Positions 43,979 to 56,276 of a DNA stretch of 64,000 nucleotides are shown here, piece after piece. The DNA lies in assembly GCA_037447605.1 (NCBI GenBank), contig CM074809.1:2880158-2944157 (forward strand). The letters are read 5' to 3'. Each line of letters opens with the position of its first letter. Position 1 is the stretch's first letter. Made by a program: the position numbers and the translations under genes. The stretch is from Zygnema circumcarinatum (Eukaryota; Streptophyta; Zygnematophyceae; Zygnematales; Zygnemataceae). The notes below the pieces were generated by a model. It worked only from the letters and a program-made list of their open reading frames with translations, ran no database searches and was not told the origin of the DNA.

Positions 43979-46550
43979 ATGGCGTTTTGGGAGGGATATG
44001 TCAGCGATAATACCGCAGGGATAGCTTTACCTATTGTTGTGTACTGGGTTTACTCGGGATTTTACCATGTGGTGGACAGTTTGGAGTTGAAGGTATCATC
44101 TTTCACTTTTGGATAGTTTGTGGTGCGAGCGTTTGCTGTGGTAATTGGTGGATGGCTGAGCTTGATAATATTTGAAGAAACGGCTCGTTGTGTCGGATTC
44201 GGGAACAAGGAATATGAAGTTCTGGAAGTTTTCCGCTGTTTTTTCCGGTCGGGAACAGTTGCTTAAGATACCGAGAAGGCCATTTCTTTCTGAGGAAGTT
44301 GTTCGGTTTGACATTTGCTGATATTCGAATTTGTGTGGGCATTCTACCCGTGAAGGCATTTGAATGTACTTTTTTCTGTTCAGATTGAATCATTTTGTGA
44401 ACACAAGTAGGATCTCGTTCATCGCTATCATGAAAAGGCCTGGCCTTGACGCTTCCGTTGGCTGCATGTGTGCCCTTTCGACAGGGATTGGAGTCTCGCC
44501 GGTTGCACCCAAGGCGTGACGTTGATCAGAAAAACCTCGTGACCATTAAGCAAGGTGAGTGGACGCCCTTAGGGTGTTTATACCCTCTTTTGTTTCAGAC
44601 TTCTAGAGGGAAGCCATGCGTTCTACTTGTTTTATGCATTTGGGTGTCAAGTATTCGTATGGCAGTACAGTTCGCAGCAGGAGTGTTTTTTTCGTGTAAG
44701 GCAGCGTTTCCGTAGTCATTTGGCAATAGACCTGCTGCATTTACCTTGCAAAGTTCGTGTCTTGGGGCAGTTTGCTGACGTAAAGCAGCTGCCTCGACTT
44801 ACTTTAGAATGGCTTATTTTATTGGGAGGTCTGTCGTCAGAGTGTTCTAGTAAACTGTCGTTTGATTGGAGTGTTTGGAAAATGATTGTATGTTGTTTGT
44901 TTGTTGTGTGGATGCAGTTGTCATAGGTGTTCTGTTCCAGCAAGCACTGCAGGTCATCGTTGCTTCCCTCCTATTATTTCTTGACCCCAACTCTCAAGCA
45001 AGCCAGCCTCTTCCTCCAATGCTTACCTGTGCGGCACAGTTTGTGATTTCGATGTTCATCATGGATACATATCAATACTTCATGCACCGACTGTTTCATC
45101 AGAATAAGTTTCTTTACAGGTAAGGATCCCTTGTGCTTTTTCATGCTTGAAAAAAGCCTGTCAGTTTTGCTTCTGAAGTTTCAAGAGTTAAAGGATTTAG
45201 GTGACTTTCTAATGGGAAATAGGTATTTTCTCTCCTTCGTTGTGAATAAGAAAAGCAATTATGTAGTAATCACTAGCAGGGAAATTCGCTACTGATTAGC
45301 TTTCGTGTCGTTTTCTTTTTATGTAGACGTTTGTTCATTTCTAGACTAGCCTCGAGTGCTTTGTTAATTGTCCTCCTAGGATATATTAGAGGATTTTTCT
45401 GATTGACGTGTCGCGTATTCTAGTTTTGAAGGCTCTGTTACTTCTGCGGAGGCTGCAGGAAACTTCACAGCTGGCACCACCGTCTGCTTGTACCATATGC
45501 GTGCGGGGCGCTATATAACCATCCACTAGAGGGTTTGTTAATGGATACTGGAGGAGGCGCTCTTGCTTTTCTCCTTTCAGGTGGGCAAAAGCCACTTCAT
45601 TGTTGCCTGTTGAAACTTTATGTATTGTTTTTGTGTAGGGTGTAAAGGTAGTTTATCGAAAAAAGCCAACGCCCTATTTTGCCTTTCCTGCCTTCTTTGG
45701 TTTTTGCGAGCTTCATTCATCCGCTTACCCTTGATTTACATCACTGTATTAAGGAAGACATGAAGTGCCTTGAATGCTTTCATAGCTACAGTTATCTATT
45801 TTAGAGAAGTAGTGAAATTGAGACCCTGGATATTGGTCAAAGAAGCGTGTGTTGAATTAGTAATAATATGAGTGCGGAAGGAATCCCGTTTGAGGCCGTG
45901 TGTTGTAACTGTGTGCCAGTTAATTCTTATTATGGACGGAAGTTTTGGTGTTTGCCTGTAACCTTTCTTTTCGATATCCAAAGCCATCGCTGGTCTCTGT
46001 AAGCTTCGCAGGGCTTGACGTGGGCTCATTTGTTGCAGGTATGCATCCTCAAGTGGCAGTTTACTTTTGGTGCTTTGCAACTTTGAAGACGGTGGATGAT
46101 CATTGTGGCTTGGCACTTGCCACCAACCCTTTTCAGATGCTTTTTCAGAATAACGCATGTAAGCTTTCACCCTTTCCTCCTTTGTCTGTTGTCAAGCTCT
46201 CAGGGGATGGAAAGGTCTCTTGTGAAGTTAAGAGAAGTAGAAGGGATAGTATTGTGCATCACTCTGCAGGCCGCCTAGGAAAGATTCTTCTGTGCTTTGT
46301 GCATTGAGTGAACCAGAAGTTGAAAGCGAGGATTAAAGGCAATTGACATGAGCAGCGGAGCTGATGTGCTATGAGTGGATCTGGGGCCACAGCATATCAC
46401 GACGTGCACCATCAGATGGTGGGCTTGAAGTACAATTTCTCGCAGCCTTTTTTTCCTTTCTGGGATCACGTCTGTGGCACATACATGCCATACAAACTCC
46501 AGCAGCGAAGTGATGGCGGAGTGGAAGCCAAGCCCATGCTGCGATCATGA
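43979..46550 (+). CDS. SBH: Sphinganine C4-hydroxylase (sphingoid base hydroxylase)
   Basis: An ER membrane di-iron enzyme that adds the C4 hydroxyl to make phytosphingosine. Six exons join in frame: 43979-44092, 44485-44554, 44918-45119, 45459-45580, 46039-46158 and 46393-46550 (TGA), 261 residues. The start MAFWEGYVSDNTAGIALPIV leads into the first hydrophobic segment (YWVYSGFYHVVDSL). Histidine boxes of the fatty acid hydroxylase family are present: HRLFH (HX3H, residues 118-122), HSWHH (HX2HH, residues 132-136) and, near the C-terminus, SYHDVHHQ. DTYQYFMHRLFHQNKFLYR, YNHPLEGLLMDTGGGALAFL, TLKTVDDHCG and YNFSQPFFPFWDHVCGTYMP are diagnostic. The usual HIHSQHH box reads KLHSWHH here. Phylogenetic placement was not possible. 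Confidence 0.96.
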
Positions 46551-48274
46551 GGCGCGGGTTTCCGCTTGAAATGCTATGTACAGATCCGTTAGGTATCAAC
46601 CTGTTTAACTTTTGCTTGAAGTGAAGCTCCGTATTCTTTGTGAGAAGGTGGTGCACCTTGTCTTGTACAAGTGACAAAATTACGCTCTATTTATTTGCTA
46701 CGCACACGAAGAAACCGTGGCGTAGATCTCAAGGCTGAGAAATCCCTGAGTGAAGCCTCGAATTGATGACTTTGTGCAAATACGAAATAAAATTTGTGGT
46801 TAGTCCTTTGCTTTGTGGCCCAGGACAGACAGGCCTTCACTGAGCCTGCCCTAAGGCTTCCGACTGGAAGGGGAGGTGCTGCTTTCCAGGTGGTCGAGAC
46901 ACTGACTCGAATAAAAGCATGGCCTCCATATTTTTCCTCCATATATTGTCCACTGCCAGAACTTAGACAGATGAGCCCCATAGGAGCATCTCGCTCTTGC
47001 CTGCGGGAACGATGCGAAGTGGGCTCCTCTTTCTCTCTCCCTCTTTCCCCCTCTTTTCCTTCTCTTTCGCTCTCTCCCTCTCTCTCAAGAGTCATATGGC
47101 ACATTGGCACGACGAATCTGAGACTTGGAAGGGTACTTTTCTGTCACCGTGGACCCGATGCGAAGTGGGCTCCTCTCTCTCTCCCTCTTTCCCTCTCTCT
47201 GTCTTTTCCTTCTCTTTCGCTCTCTCTCTCTCTATCTAGAGTCATATGGCACATTGGCACGTTGGACGAATCTGAGACTTGGAAGGGTACTTTTCTGTCA
47301 CCGTGGACATTCTAAAACGGTCCTTGGCCCGGTTCCATTCACAATGGCGTGCCTGTACAAGTGCCGGCTGTAAGTTCGAGTAATGGGATGTGATAACTGT
47401 AGAGTTGTCATATTAGGTGGTTATTAATCGGAGCATCCTTATTACTGATTTGAAATCATACATTGTACCGTTTATACAAAGGAAGAGCGCAAGTTTGGAT
47501 CTTCTTTTTTACAGAATTTTTTATAATATTGGAACGCCCGTACCCCCGTACTCCAGAGAAACCATATGAACGTGAACAGCTTTGTGCACCTTCTCAGTGA
47601 CATGCATGGATGTGCCATTTTCAATGCTTCAGAGTATTAAGGGACCGTTTCCATGTAAGCAAAACTAAAACTTTTTTGACGTCGTGTATGCTAGCAGTTC
47701 CGGCACTCACGGTTCCCAGATTTTAATTGAAAGACTAATTGAAAGACTTGACGTCGTGATCATGTCCAACACGGGGTAAACCTGTCTGTAAATGTAAAAG
47801 ATTGAACTACTACTATGTGGCGGCCACTAGAGTAAGTAATCCGGAACAATATAAGCAGATGGTATCTTTTGCGAGCGTATTGGCGCGCTTTTATTGGAGA
47901 CGTCCCCTAATTTTTTTTAGACGAGGCCTCTGTTCCTACAGCTCTGTAGCCGTCCCCCTTCCGGCCTCTCCGCCTGCTTCAAACTGGAGCCGCACATGCG
48001 GATGCCTCCCAAAACCTTTGCATTTTTTAAAGACCTGAATTGGGCTGGGTCCCAATGTCAGAACGAAACTGGAAAAGAAACTCCATACTTTCGGACATGA
48101 AAACGGATCCTAAGCAGGGCCGATGCTGAAAGAAAAGGCAATATATACAACTGGCCCAAACGACCCACACGTGAAAGTGATCTCAGTGGGACTCAGCTTT
48201 CTATACGACGGTGCCTCAAGCCGCCTCTCTCCCTTGTGGGAGAACGAGCTCTCTCCCCACCCACCCCGGGCCCT
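46551..48274. repeat. Gap with a tandem duplication
   Basis: Between the convergent SBH and PIR genes. Two head-to-tail copies of about 150 bp at 47009-47156 and 47157-47308 share GATGCGAAGTGGGCTCCTCT, a CT-rich stretch, GAGTCATATGGCACATTGGC, GAATCTGAGACTTGGAAGGG and TACTTTTCTGTCACCGTGGA. Open frames across it are driven by the CT runs. Nothing else is recognisable. Confidence 0.75.
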
Positions 48275-51200
48275 TCACACACTGCCCGCTGTGACCGGCT
48301 GCTGTTGAATGCTTTTTGCGGGATAGGCCGTCGGCGTGCGCTGGCCCTTCACATTGATGACGTAGGCGGGGCCGGGCGGCTGGGGGACATGCGCCTTCAG
48401 CATGGAGAGGAGGTGCTCGTGGAGACCCTTCGCTCGCCGGGCTCGCTCCAAGAAGGCATTCAAGTCCTGCAAGTGGGGGGTTGGGCAATTGTGAGAATGG
48501 TGAGAATCTCACTAAGTCACTATGCCAAGCCGTGGACCACGTGGAAGAGCGCCTGCTTTACTGGAAGGCCTGCTTTGTAAGTGCTCACTCAGCTGAGATA
48601 AAGGGTCAAACAGTCCATAAAGGCATTCCCGTACAAGTGCACATCGACATGCTCATGACTCGGTTGAGAAACGTCTAGATGCTGCACTGGACTCAAATTA
48701 GACGCTGCCGTGCCACAGACTTCTTCTTCGCACGTGCCCTTCAGTGAAGTTCACCGCCATGATGATGAATTCAGAAAGGCGATGTGAAGTGCTGCTGAGG
48801 GCATATGCATACCTTGGCTGAAAAAGAGACATCAGACCCGGGTGTCTTTTTCTCCTGTGGGGCCCCTCCACCACATCCACCTGCATCGAGGTCCGCAAGG
48901 CGAAGAATGTGGTATGTATAATCTTGCAGTTCGAATATCCGCTCCTGCCCAAGAAGGTACACGAGGGTGCAGCCTCCCCAGAACAAGGCATCGTGGCCCG
49001 ACCCATCAGCTGCCGCAGGGCCACTCTCGTTGCAGCTCATCTGCATCGCCTCTCTGCCAGCAGTCAGATTCAAGTAAACATCCCTCAGAGAGTGTCTCCA
49101 TAAGACTCTGCATCTCAAGAAAAATCTCACCAGCTTTTTACCGATTGCAGCGTAACTATGCGAAACCGAAAATCAATCATCTCAAGCTTAACAGCAACAA
49201 CACGCGGACAAAAGCGGCAGCATCCACCTGTTGTAAAGCATGTTCGTGAAAACCACGAGAAAGGAAATAACTCACAAATTGGATGAACGAGAATAAACAG
49301 TGAAACTGCACAGCAGAAGTCTCGCCCTGTGATGCGGGCCGAGCCCACTGATCTTTAAGGGAAGACAAACTGCTGCCAAGAACAGATAGACTGTGGGCCA
49401 GAACGCTTTCCCCTTGCACTCCGCTCCAATACATCGCCTCTGCAGTGGCAAGACCCATATGAGCAGCAGTGGTAGCGTGAGGAATGGAGGGTGCAAATGG
49501 CCTTGAAAAAGGGTAGGGGCCCTACCTGCTACCTGTGCTGCCTGCAGAATGCCAAAAAGCTCCTTTGCTGCAGCAGGGGCGGAGGCAGCTGCCTTTTGCA
49601 GGAGGTCGCCAAATGGTGCAGCAACCATGTCTGGAGAGTCGCCAGTCTCTACCTCTGCTGGAAGCTGCTGCAACTCCCCGTCACTTCCAGGAACGACTCC
49701 GAGCCAAGGGGCAGACTGCATCAATTGGACGGTTTCCGTTTCCCTCTGGACAGGTCCAGAAAAGTCTTCACGTTAGTCAAAGGATTAAACCTTGCGGAAA
49801 GAATCGGCTGACAAAACAGACAAGCGCAGAGTCATTGTTTGCAACGTGTCGATTGTTCTGGAAAACTGAAAAGTAATTGTAGGGGCAGGCTGGAAACTCA
49901 GAGAAGTGCTTCTTGAGTAGGTGGTGAGCTGCACCAAAGCGCAGTCGAGAAGACTGAGGAAGGCGAGAAGCGAGCCGGCACTGCGGAGGGCTCCGACGAT
50001 TGCCGGAAGCTGAGGGAGTTTGGCCACTGCCGACAATTGCAGACGGAAAGCTTGCAGACCCTCTGCACCATCACACCCAGTTCGCAGTTTCAGGAGAATG
50101 TTCTTTGTTCTGGAAAGACACCAAGGATGGCGCAGTTTAGCCATAGGTTTTGAAGCACGACATGTTGGCAGAAACTGTTTCAAAATGTTGCTGTGGAGAA
50201 TGGCTCATTGCGGCTACCGGCAGCAGACGAGTGGAGAGGGGCCGTGGTCTGCAGGTTGGGCATCAGATGAAGGAGCTCTTCCACTTTTGGGCTCAGCGCA
50301 GGCATTATCTGATGGGCAAGCAAGAGAAGAGGCTGATTATGGCTGCCACAGTTTTAATTTCGTTGGATGAAGATTATCAAGTACCGGCTAACATACGCCT
50401 CATTGAGTCTAGTTTATCGGTGAGTTAGTGCATATATCTTAGACCTGGATTTGCGAGTAGTTCAGACTGGAAGGTGAATCTGAAGGGCCTTAGAGTCATG
50501 AGAATTGGGAAAAAATCAGCAGTTAGAATGTTCACATCCCAACTGTTTGCTAAGTTACGAGTTTGTCCTCCTTAAAATTAAGCATTCAACTGACTGGAGG
50601 GCTCGCACCAGAACTGAAACGTGCCTCTCAAGGACTTTACGTGTAGTTTGCCTTTTCCAAGTTCCACAGTGAATGAATGACAAACTTTCATCTCTGAAAA
50701 ACCACCAGGAGTGCTCTTTCTTGCAGCAAAAAAATGCACAGAATCTGGATAAGTTCTGGATTACCTTCTTTGTGAGAAGTTCAAGGCAGCGCTGGACAAC
50801 TAAAGGGAGGCTGTGGGGTCCGAGGAGTGCCACCAACGCCCTCATGTGCGGTAGACCCACAAAGCGAGAGAAGAGGAGAGAGCAGGCCTTGTACGCTTCA
50901 GTCAGCTCCTGCCCACACAGATTTCAAATCTCAGTTCAAGTTAACAGGGATGCAAAAGAGCTCAGAAGCTGCTGAAAGAGAAAAAATTCAAGCCACTGCT
51001 CATCCTTATGAGCACATGTCAGACATGCTGCAGTCGTTCTTGTTTCCACTGTTCTACGTCGCACAGAACTACCAGTATAAGACGTTCACCATCAGAGGTC
51101 CTAACCTGTTTGCCATTGCCAACAATCACATGGTCTAAAGTCTCATAGACTAAGCTGGTTCTGATCGACAGAGTCATCTCAAATCCCAAATTTCCAGAAT

Positions 51201-54200
51201 ATCTTCGTGAAGGAATATCTCAGCTGGGATGCTGGACTTCGATTGAAACCCACCTTTGTACCAAAGAGAAAAGGATCCTCCACATTTTGTACGGCTCGCC
51301 TGCTGACAGATGCCTGCTTACTGCCCGTGCGCACAAACCTTTGCGAGACGGAATTCCATAAGAAATTGGGCAGCAAGTCCTGCTCAACTTCTCTCAACAC
51401 CTGCAGCCGCCACAAAGTAGTGTTTTCGATAAAGTTAACGGCTTGTTTCTCTTCCTCGTACCCCCGCCGTTCTCTAGACAATACTCGTACACATGTTGCA
51501 AGCACTTGAGGAATGGGAACAGAGGGAGTGGGCATATTATGGACTTACATATGATGCGACCCGGGAGGAGAAGGAAATGAGGGAGGCTGCATTGGATGCC
51601 TCTGCCAGCATGGCAGGAAAGGGGTCAAGAGGGAGATGCTCCTCCAGGTCTTGATGCGCCGCTCGGAGTATCTCCAGCTGCTGGTATACGCCCTGTTGCG
51701 AAGTGACAGAGAGCCCATATGTCAGTCTGCAGTGATGGCATTCATCACAGAGCATGAGGGGGGAATGGAACATCGAAATACTAATCTGCTTCTGCATTGT
51801 GGGTCTTTCGGAAACATGGAAAAGCAAGAGGGAGACACGGCCATCCGGATTGCAAATGCGGCTCAAGAGATGGACAGTACAATGTCAGGATGAGAAAGTC
51901 AGCATAGCGATCGACTGAATGGCTGGAGACTTGGAGCTATATCTCAATCGTGATCAGCGGGAAAAAAAGAAAAAATGCAATAGAAAGATTTTGGGAGATT
52001 TCAAATCCAATGCTGCTTTTGTGCAAGAAGGGACTCACCACTACCATGCACAGGTCGTTCCCATCAAGATAGTCCAAAATGACATAGAGACTCTTCCTGA
52101 TATTCTTGTTCATCCGCTGTGCGAGAAGCGCGCTGAGGTTGATGCTGCGTCCTAGGAGCTGCTCGGAAGAGATACACGCGAGACTAGGGTCAGATTCCAC
52201 TCTCCGACGACTGGGAAAAATGCTTCTGTATGCGTCGAGAGTTTTTAGGCCTTTAGGAATGCGGAAACGCTTCCAATCTTGTGCTTTCCTACGCGTGCTC
52301 CTAAAAATGTGGATAACAGCACTGGGTTGTGTTTGGCTGCTAATGGAGAAACATGAGCATTCTCTATGGGAACTACAGGAAAGAAAAACAGAATCAAGGT
52401 GAAGTGGATGTTCTGATAGAAGGTCGACGTAGCGTCTATTTGCACAACGGAGCTTCAAAACAGAGCGAAAGAAAAGAAGAAAACATCGGCAAGTTGGTGA
52501 AGATGCAATGGAGCTGCAGCTACAGGAACTTTACATGCTGCCGCAAAACTCTCACATAGGAGATTACTCTTGGAGCTACACAGAAAATAGACTTGCTGTC
52601 ATAATGTTCGCAGTCTTATCAAGACTGCTGCTTCAAAGATAGAACAAATGATTGCGGTTGAGAATCCAGACCCGCGCCAACCACAAGCAGCTTGCTCCTC
52701 AGTGGATTGAACGGAGAGCCCAAAGCATCTTCTCATCCTATTCATTGCTTGAACTTTGCTACTGTTCTGCCTGCCGATTCTTCCGTTTTCTGAACCTCAC
52801 ACCGAGTTCCATCGCGGAAGTGAGCCCGAGCTACTCCCGTTCTCACCTGCACGTGTCTCTGCCCGAGGAGAGCCTCATAGTAGAGTGGAAGCACCCGAAG
52901 TGAGCTCTGCCTTTTGGCTCCCGCCATAGAAAAAAATGACTTGTCCAGAAGGGAACTGGCCTCCACCCGCCAATGCCCCCACTCACGTCCTAAACAGACT
53001 TAAAAATGCGCTTCCATTTCTATCAAATGGCCATAAAGGGCTGCTTTTTGTGGCTGCAAACTGTTGTAGCGAGATGGCCACCACACCTCGGCAAATTCAT
53101 ATTTTTGTGGTTTGCAAACATAAGGTGGAGGAAGTCTGTAAAGTCGGAGGCAGCTGCAAGTTTCTATTCGGAAGGCGTACCTTGCTGCTTTGGCCTTGTA
53201 ATGGCTGTAAATTTGGTCACCGAGCCTAAGCACAAGTTGGCCGAAACAGAATTCCACCTGACATAGGACAGCAAAATGTTGTCAGTGTTGTAACAAGGTG
53301 CCTAGCAGTTGGCATTCTGTAGATGGACATTTCGGCTTTACTGGGGTTTCAGCTTATCCGGGGTTTTCAAGTAGTTGAACCATCGTAGAGAAACTGGAAG
53401 CTAGTGCTACTCGGCAGGGGCAATGATAGGATTTCAAAACTTGGGCCCTTTTGCAAACGAGCGTGTGACTGCTGCAAATGATATGCACCCTTTCCATTTC
53501 CTCACACAGAGCATATCAACATGTGTGTTCACGAGCATTGGTGAACTCCGTATTCTAAACGAGCTATTCCTCCCAGAGCTCTGTTTCTCTGCAAATGATT
53601 GTCTGGTAATGAATTATTATAGCAGTCTCCATCATTGACTTAGGGCCAGCTTTAGCCAATTGCACAACTAATGGTGAAGTGGCATGTACTAATGTGATCA
53701 AGTGGTTAAGATTAGGAGCAAAGAGCAGTTTCCGCTTTGCGAGACCCGAGAACTGCCTCCCTGTGGCCCTCACGAAAGTCATCACATTCACCGATATCAC
53801 AAGGAATAAGGACCCATAGGTCCCTTAAGATCTAAAAGCTATAGGAGCTTGTACTCTTCATCTCTATCAACTCCTGCTTCTGTTTCCGCCAAAAGACGGC
53901 TCCTCCATTCTGTCTGCCTTAAGACACCATCATCTCAACACAACTTCCCCTTCAATGTGCATCTACGGAAGCGGAGAGGGAGGGCAGGATTTTCCTAGTT
54001 GAAGTGCTTACCTCTGCTTCAACCTCGTCGTAGAGGAACTGTTGGCGGAGTGTGTGCATGGCGGAGTTAGCAGCATCGGCATATATCCCAAAGGGTACAA
54101 GGGCAGCATCCATAAAGGGAGCGTCTGAAGCAGTGCTCAGCTCCTCCAGCACGCACTCTACAAGCATCCACGGAATGCTGCACTCCACAGGGAACTGGCC

Positions 54201-56203
54201 ACCCCTCCGCAAGCAGGGCATCTCTCTGGGCGTTAAAAAAAAGAAATGATGATGATGATGATGATGATGATAATTGCAGCATACAAAACTTTACTAGTCA
54301 GTGCAAAGCTTGGGAAGAAGTCTGGCAAATTCTACTGTGCAGTTTCCAGAAAGACGAGAGAATAGTCTGAGAAGCCACAAAGAGGGTGTTTCAGCGGACC
54401 TGTAACACTCTGTTGAGCTCCAAATACCACTCTCTGAACCAAAGGAAGCCGACATTGGTTGCCTCCAAGATTGTGCCTGCCTCCCTTCCCAGAACTTGTA
54501 TCACAACACCACTCTACCCAGCAGGCAATCGGCATGCGCCAACACAATAAACGCAAACTACAATAGAAGGCTGCAAGCAGAAAAAACAATGAACACCGAG
54601 GGTGCTAGTAGGTAAATTTCACGAAGATACTTGCTTTATGTCAGCTTGTCTTGACCAGTTCAATAGTACGGTGGCCTCCCGCAAACTTCCTCAAGACTTT
54701 CAAACCAAAAAGCAAACCGCTTGCAGCCTTCTAAAACTACCTTATAGCTCACCATGATAATCAAGCACTTCGGGAAACAGCAGCAGCCTGTGCAGAAAGT
54801 CATGGAGGGAGCGCAGCTCATTGGCCGCCAGATCGCGCTCCGCGAAGAGCCCTCCCGCGGCCGCAGAGGGGGAGCCCAACAGCAGACTGTGAGCGATGTG
54901 GAGCAGCGCGTGCAGCTGCAGAGAGGGGGAGAGGGAGAGGGAGAGGGAGAGGGAGGAGGAGGAGGAGCAGGCAGGCGAGTGGAGGTAGATATTGGGGTGC
55001 AGAACAGGTTGCAGAACAGCAAATGGGTGAACGGGGATGCCGAATATTAGTTAGTGGTACATAGTTCATGGGAGCATGTTCTTGTTTAAGAGTCTAGATG
55101 GCAGGCTAGTCTAGGGTCTGTAAATGGACATGGTGGGAAGGTAAGGATTGCAGACACGAAAGGATGGAGGGCAGCAGCAATGAAGAAAGTTTCAAGCCGG
55201 ACAATAATGGCCGGACGACTGGGAAAGAAAGAGTTCCAGTTTCACAAATCAGAGTAGTACTGAAGGAAGGAGCCACCTTACAGCAGTATTACAGCAGCAC
55301 GCAGAAGCTTAAGACCAACCTTGCTGTACCACCTGAAGTGCAGCAACGAATCACCTGTGCGGGGGAGGGTGGCACTGCCCGAGGAATGACCGGCGCAGTC
55401 TGTTCTAAATCGATTGGGATAGGGGTGGCAGACCCCCCCATTCGGCTCCGCGATTTACGGGGTATGGTTGTGTTCTCAGTGCCCATCCAGTCCGCAACAA
55501 TTGCTCTCAAATGCAGCAGCATCCTGGGAAAAGGACGACCAATGTAACCAAATAGTGCCAACAGCAACGAATCGTCAAACAATCGCAGTTGCAGTTGCAG
55601 TTACAGTTACAGTTACAGTTACAGTTACAGTATTCTCACGCACACGCCAATAACTGAGGAGTCGCTAGTTCCACCGTCTTACACACTTAGAGACATGAGG
55701 AAGTCTTTCCTCTACTTCTGAGCAGCCATCCCTCCTGCCCACCCTCTGAACATCCACTGAGAAGCAGGTGCTCACCCAACCACTTCGCTCCTTGTCTTCT
55801 TGCCGTGCTTCTTCAGTAAGGCCGAGAGCGGCGCCCTGACAAACTCCTGCACTTCTCCGTGAATGGCCTCGCGAATGGCTTGCTGGAAGAGGGCAGCGTT
55901 CGACATCATCATAGCGGCAACCCCTTTCATCCGTCCCAGCAGATCTAGCATCGCCTTCTTCTCTGCACGGTTAAGATTGAATCGCACTGCCTGAAACATA
56001 CAGCAAGAAAATCATCAATCAGCACTGTGAGAGATCATCAGCCTGAGTCCTTATCCACAAAGAAACCTCCCCCCTACATTTGCTTCACAACCTCCAGCCG
56101 AGATGTCCATGTCTATCGCCCTTCTCAGCTTAATTTCCAACTGACGTTCCACCACAGAACATCCAGACCATCCCACCAATCGACCACTCAGAGCATATAG
56201 ACC

Positions 56204-56276
<73 letters not shown>

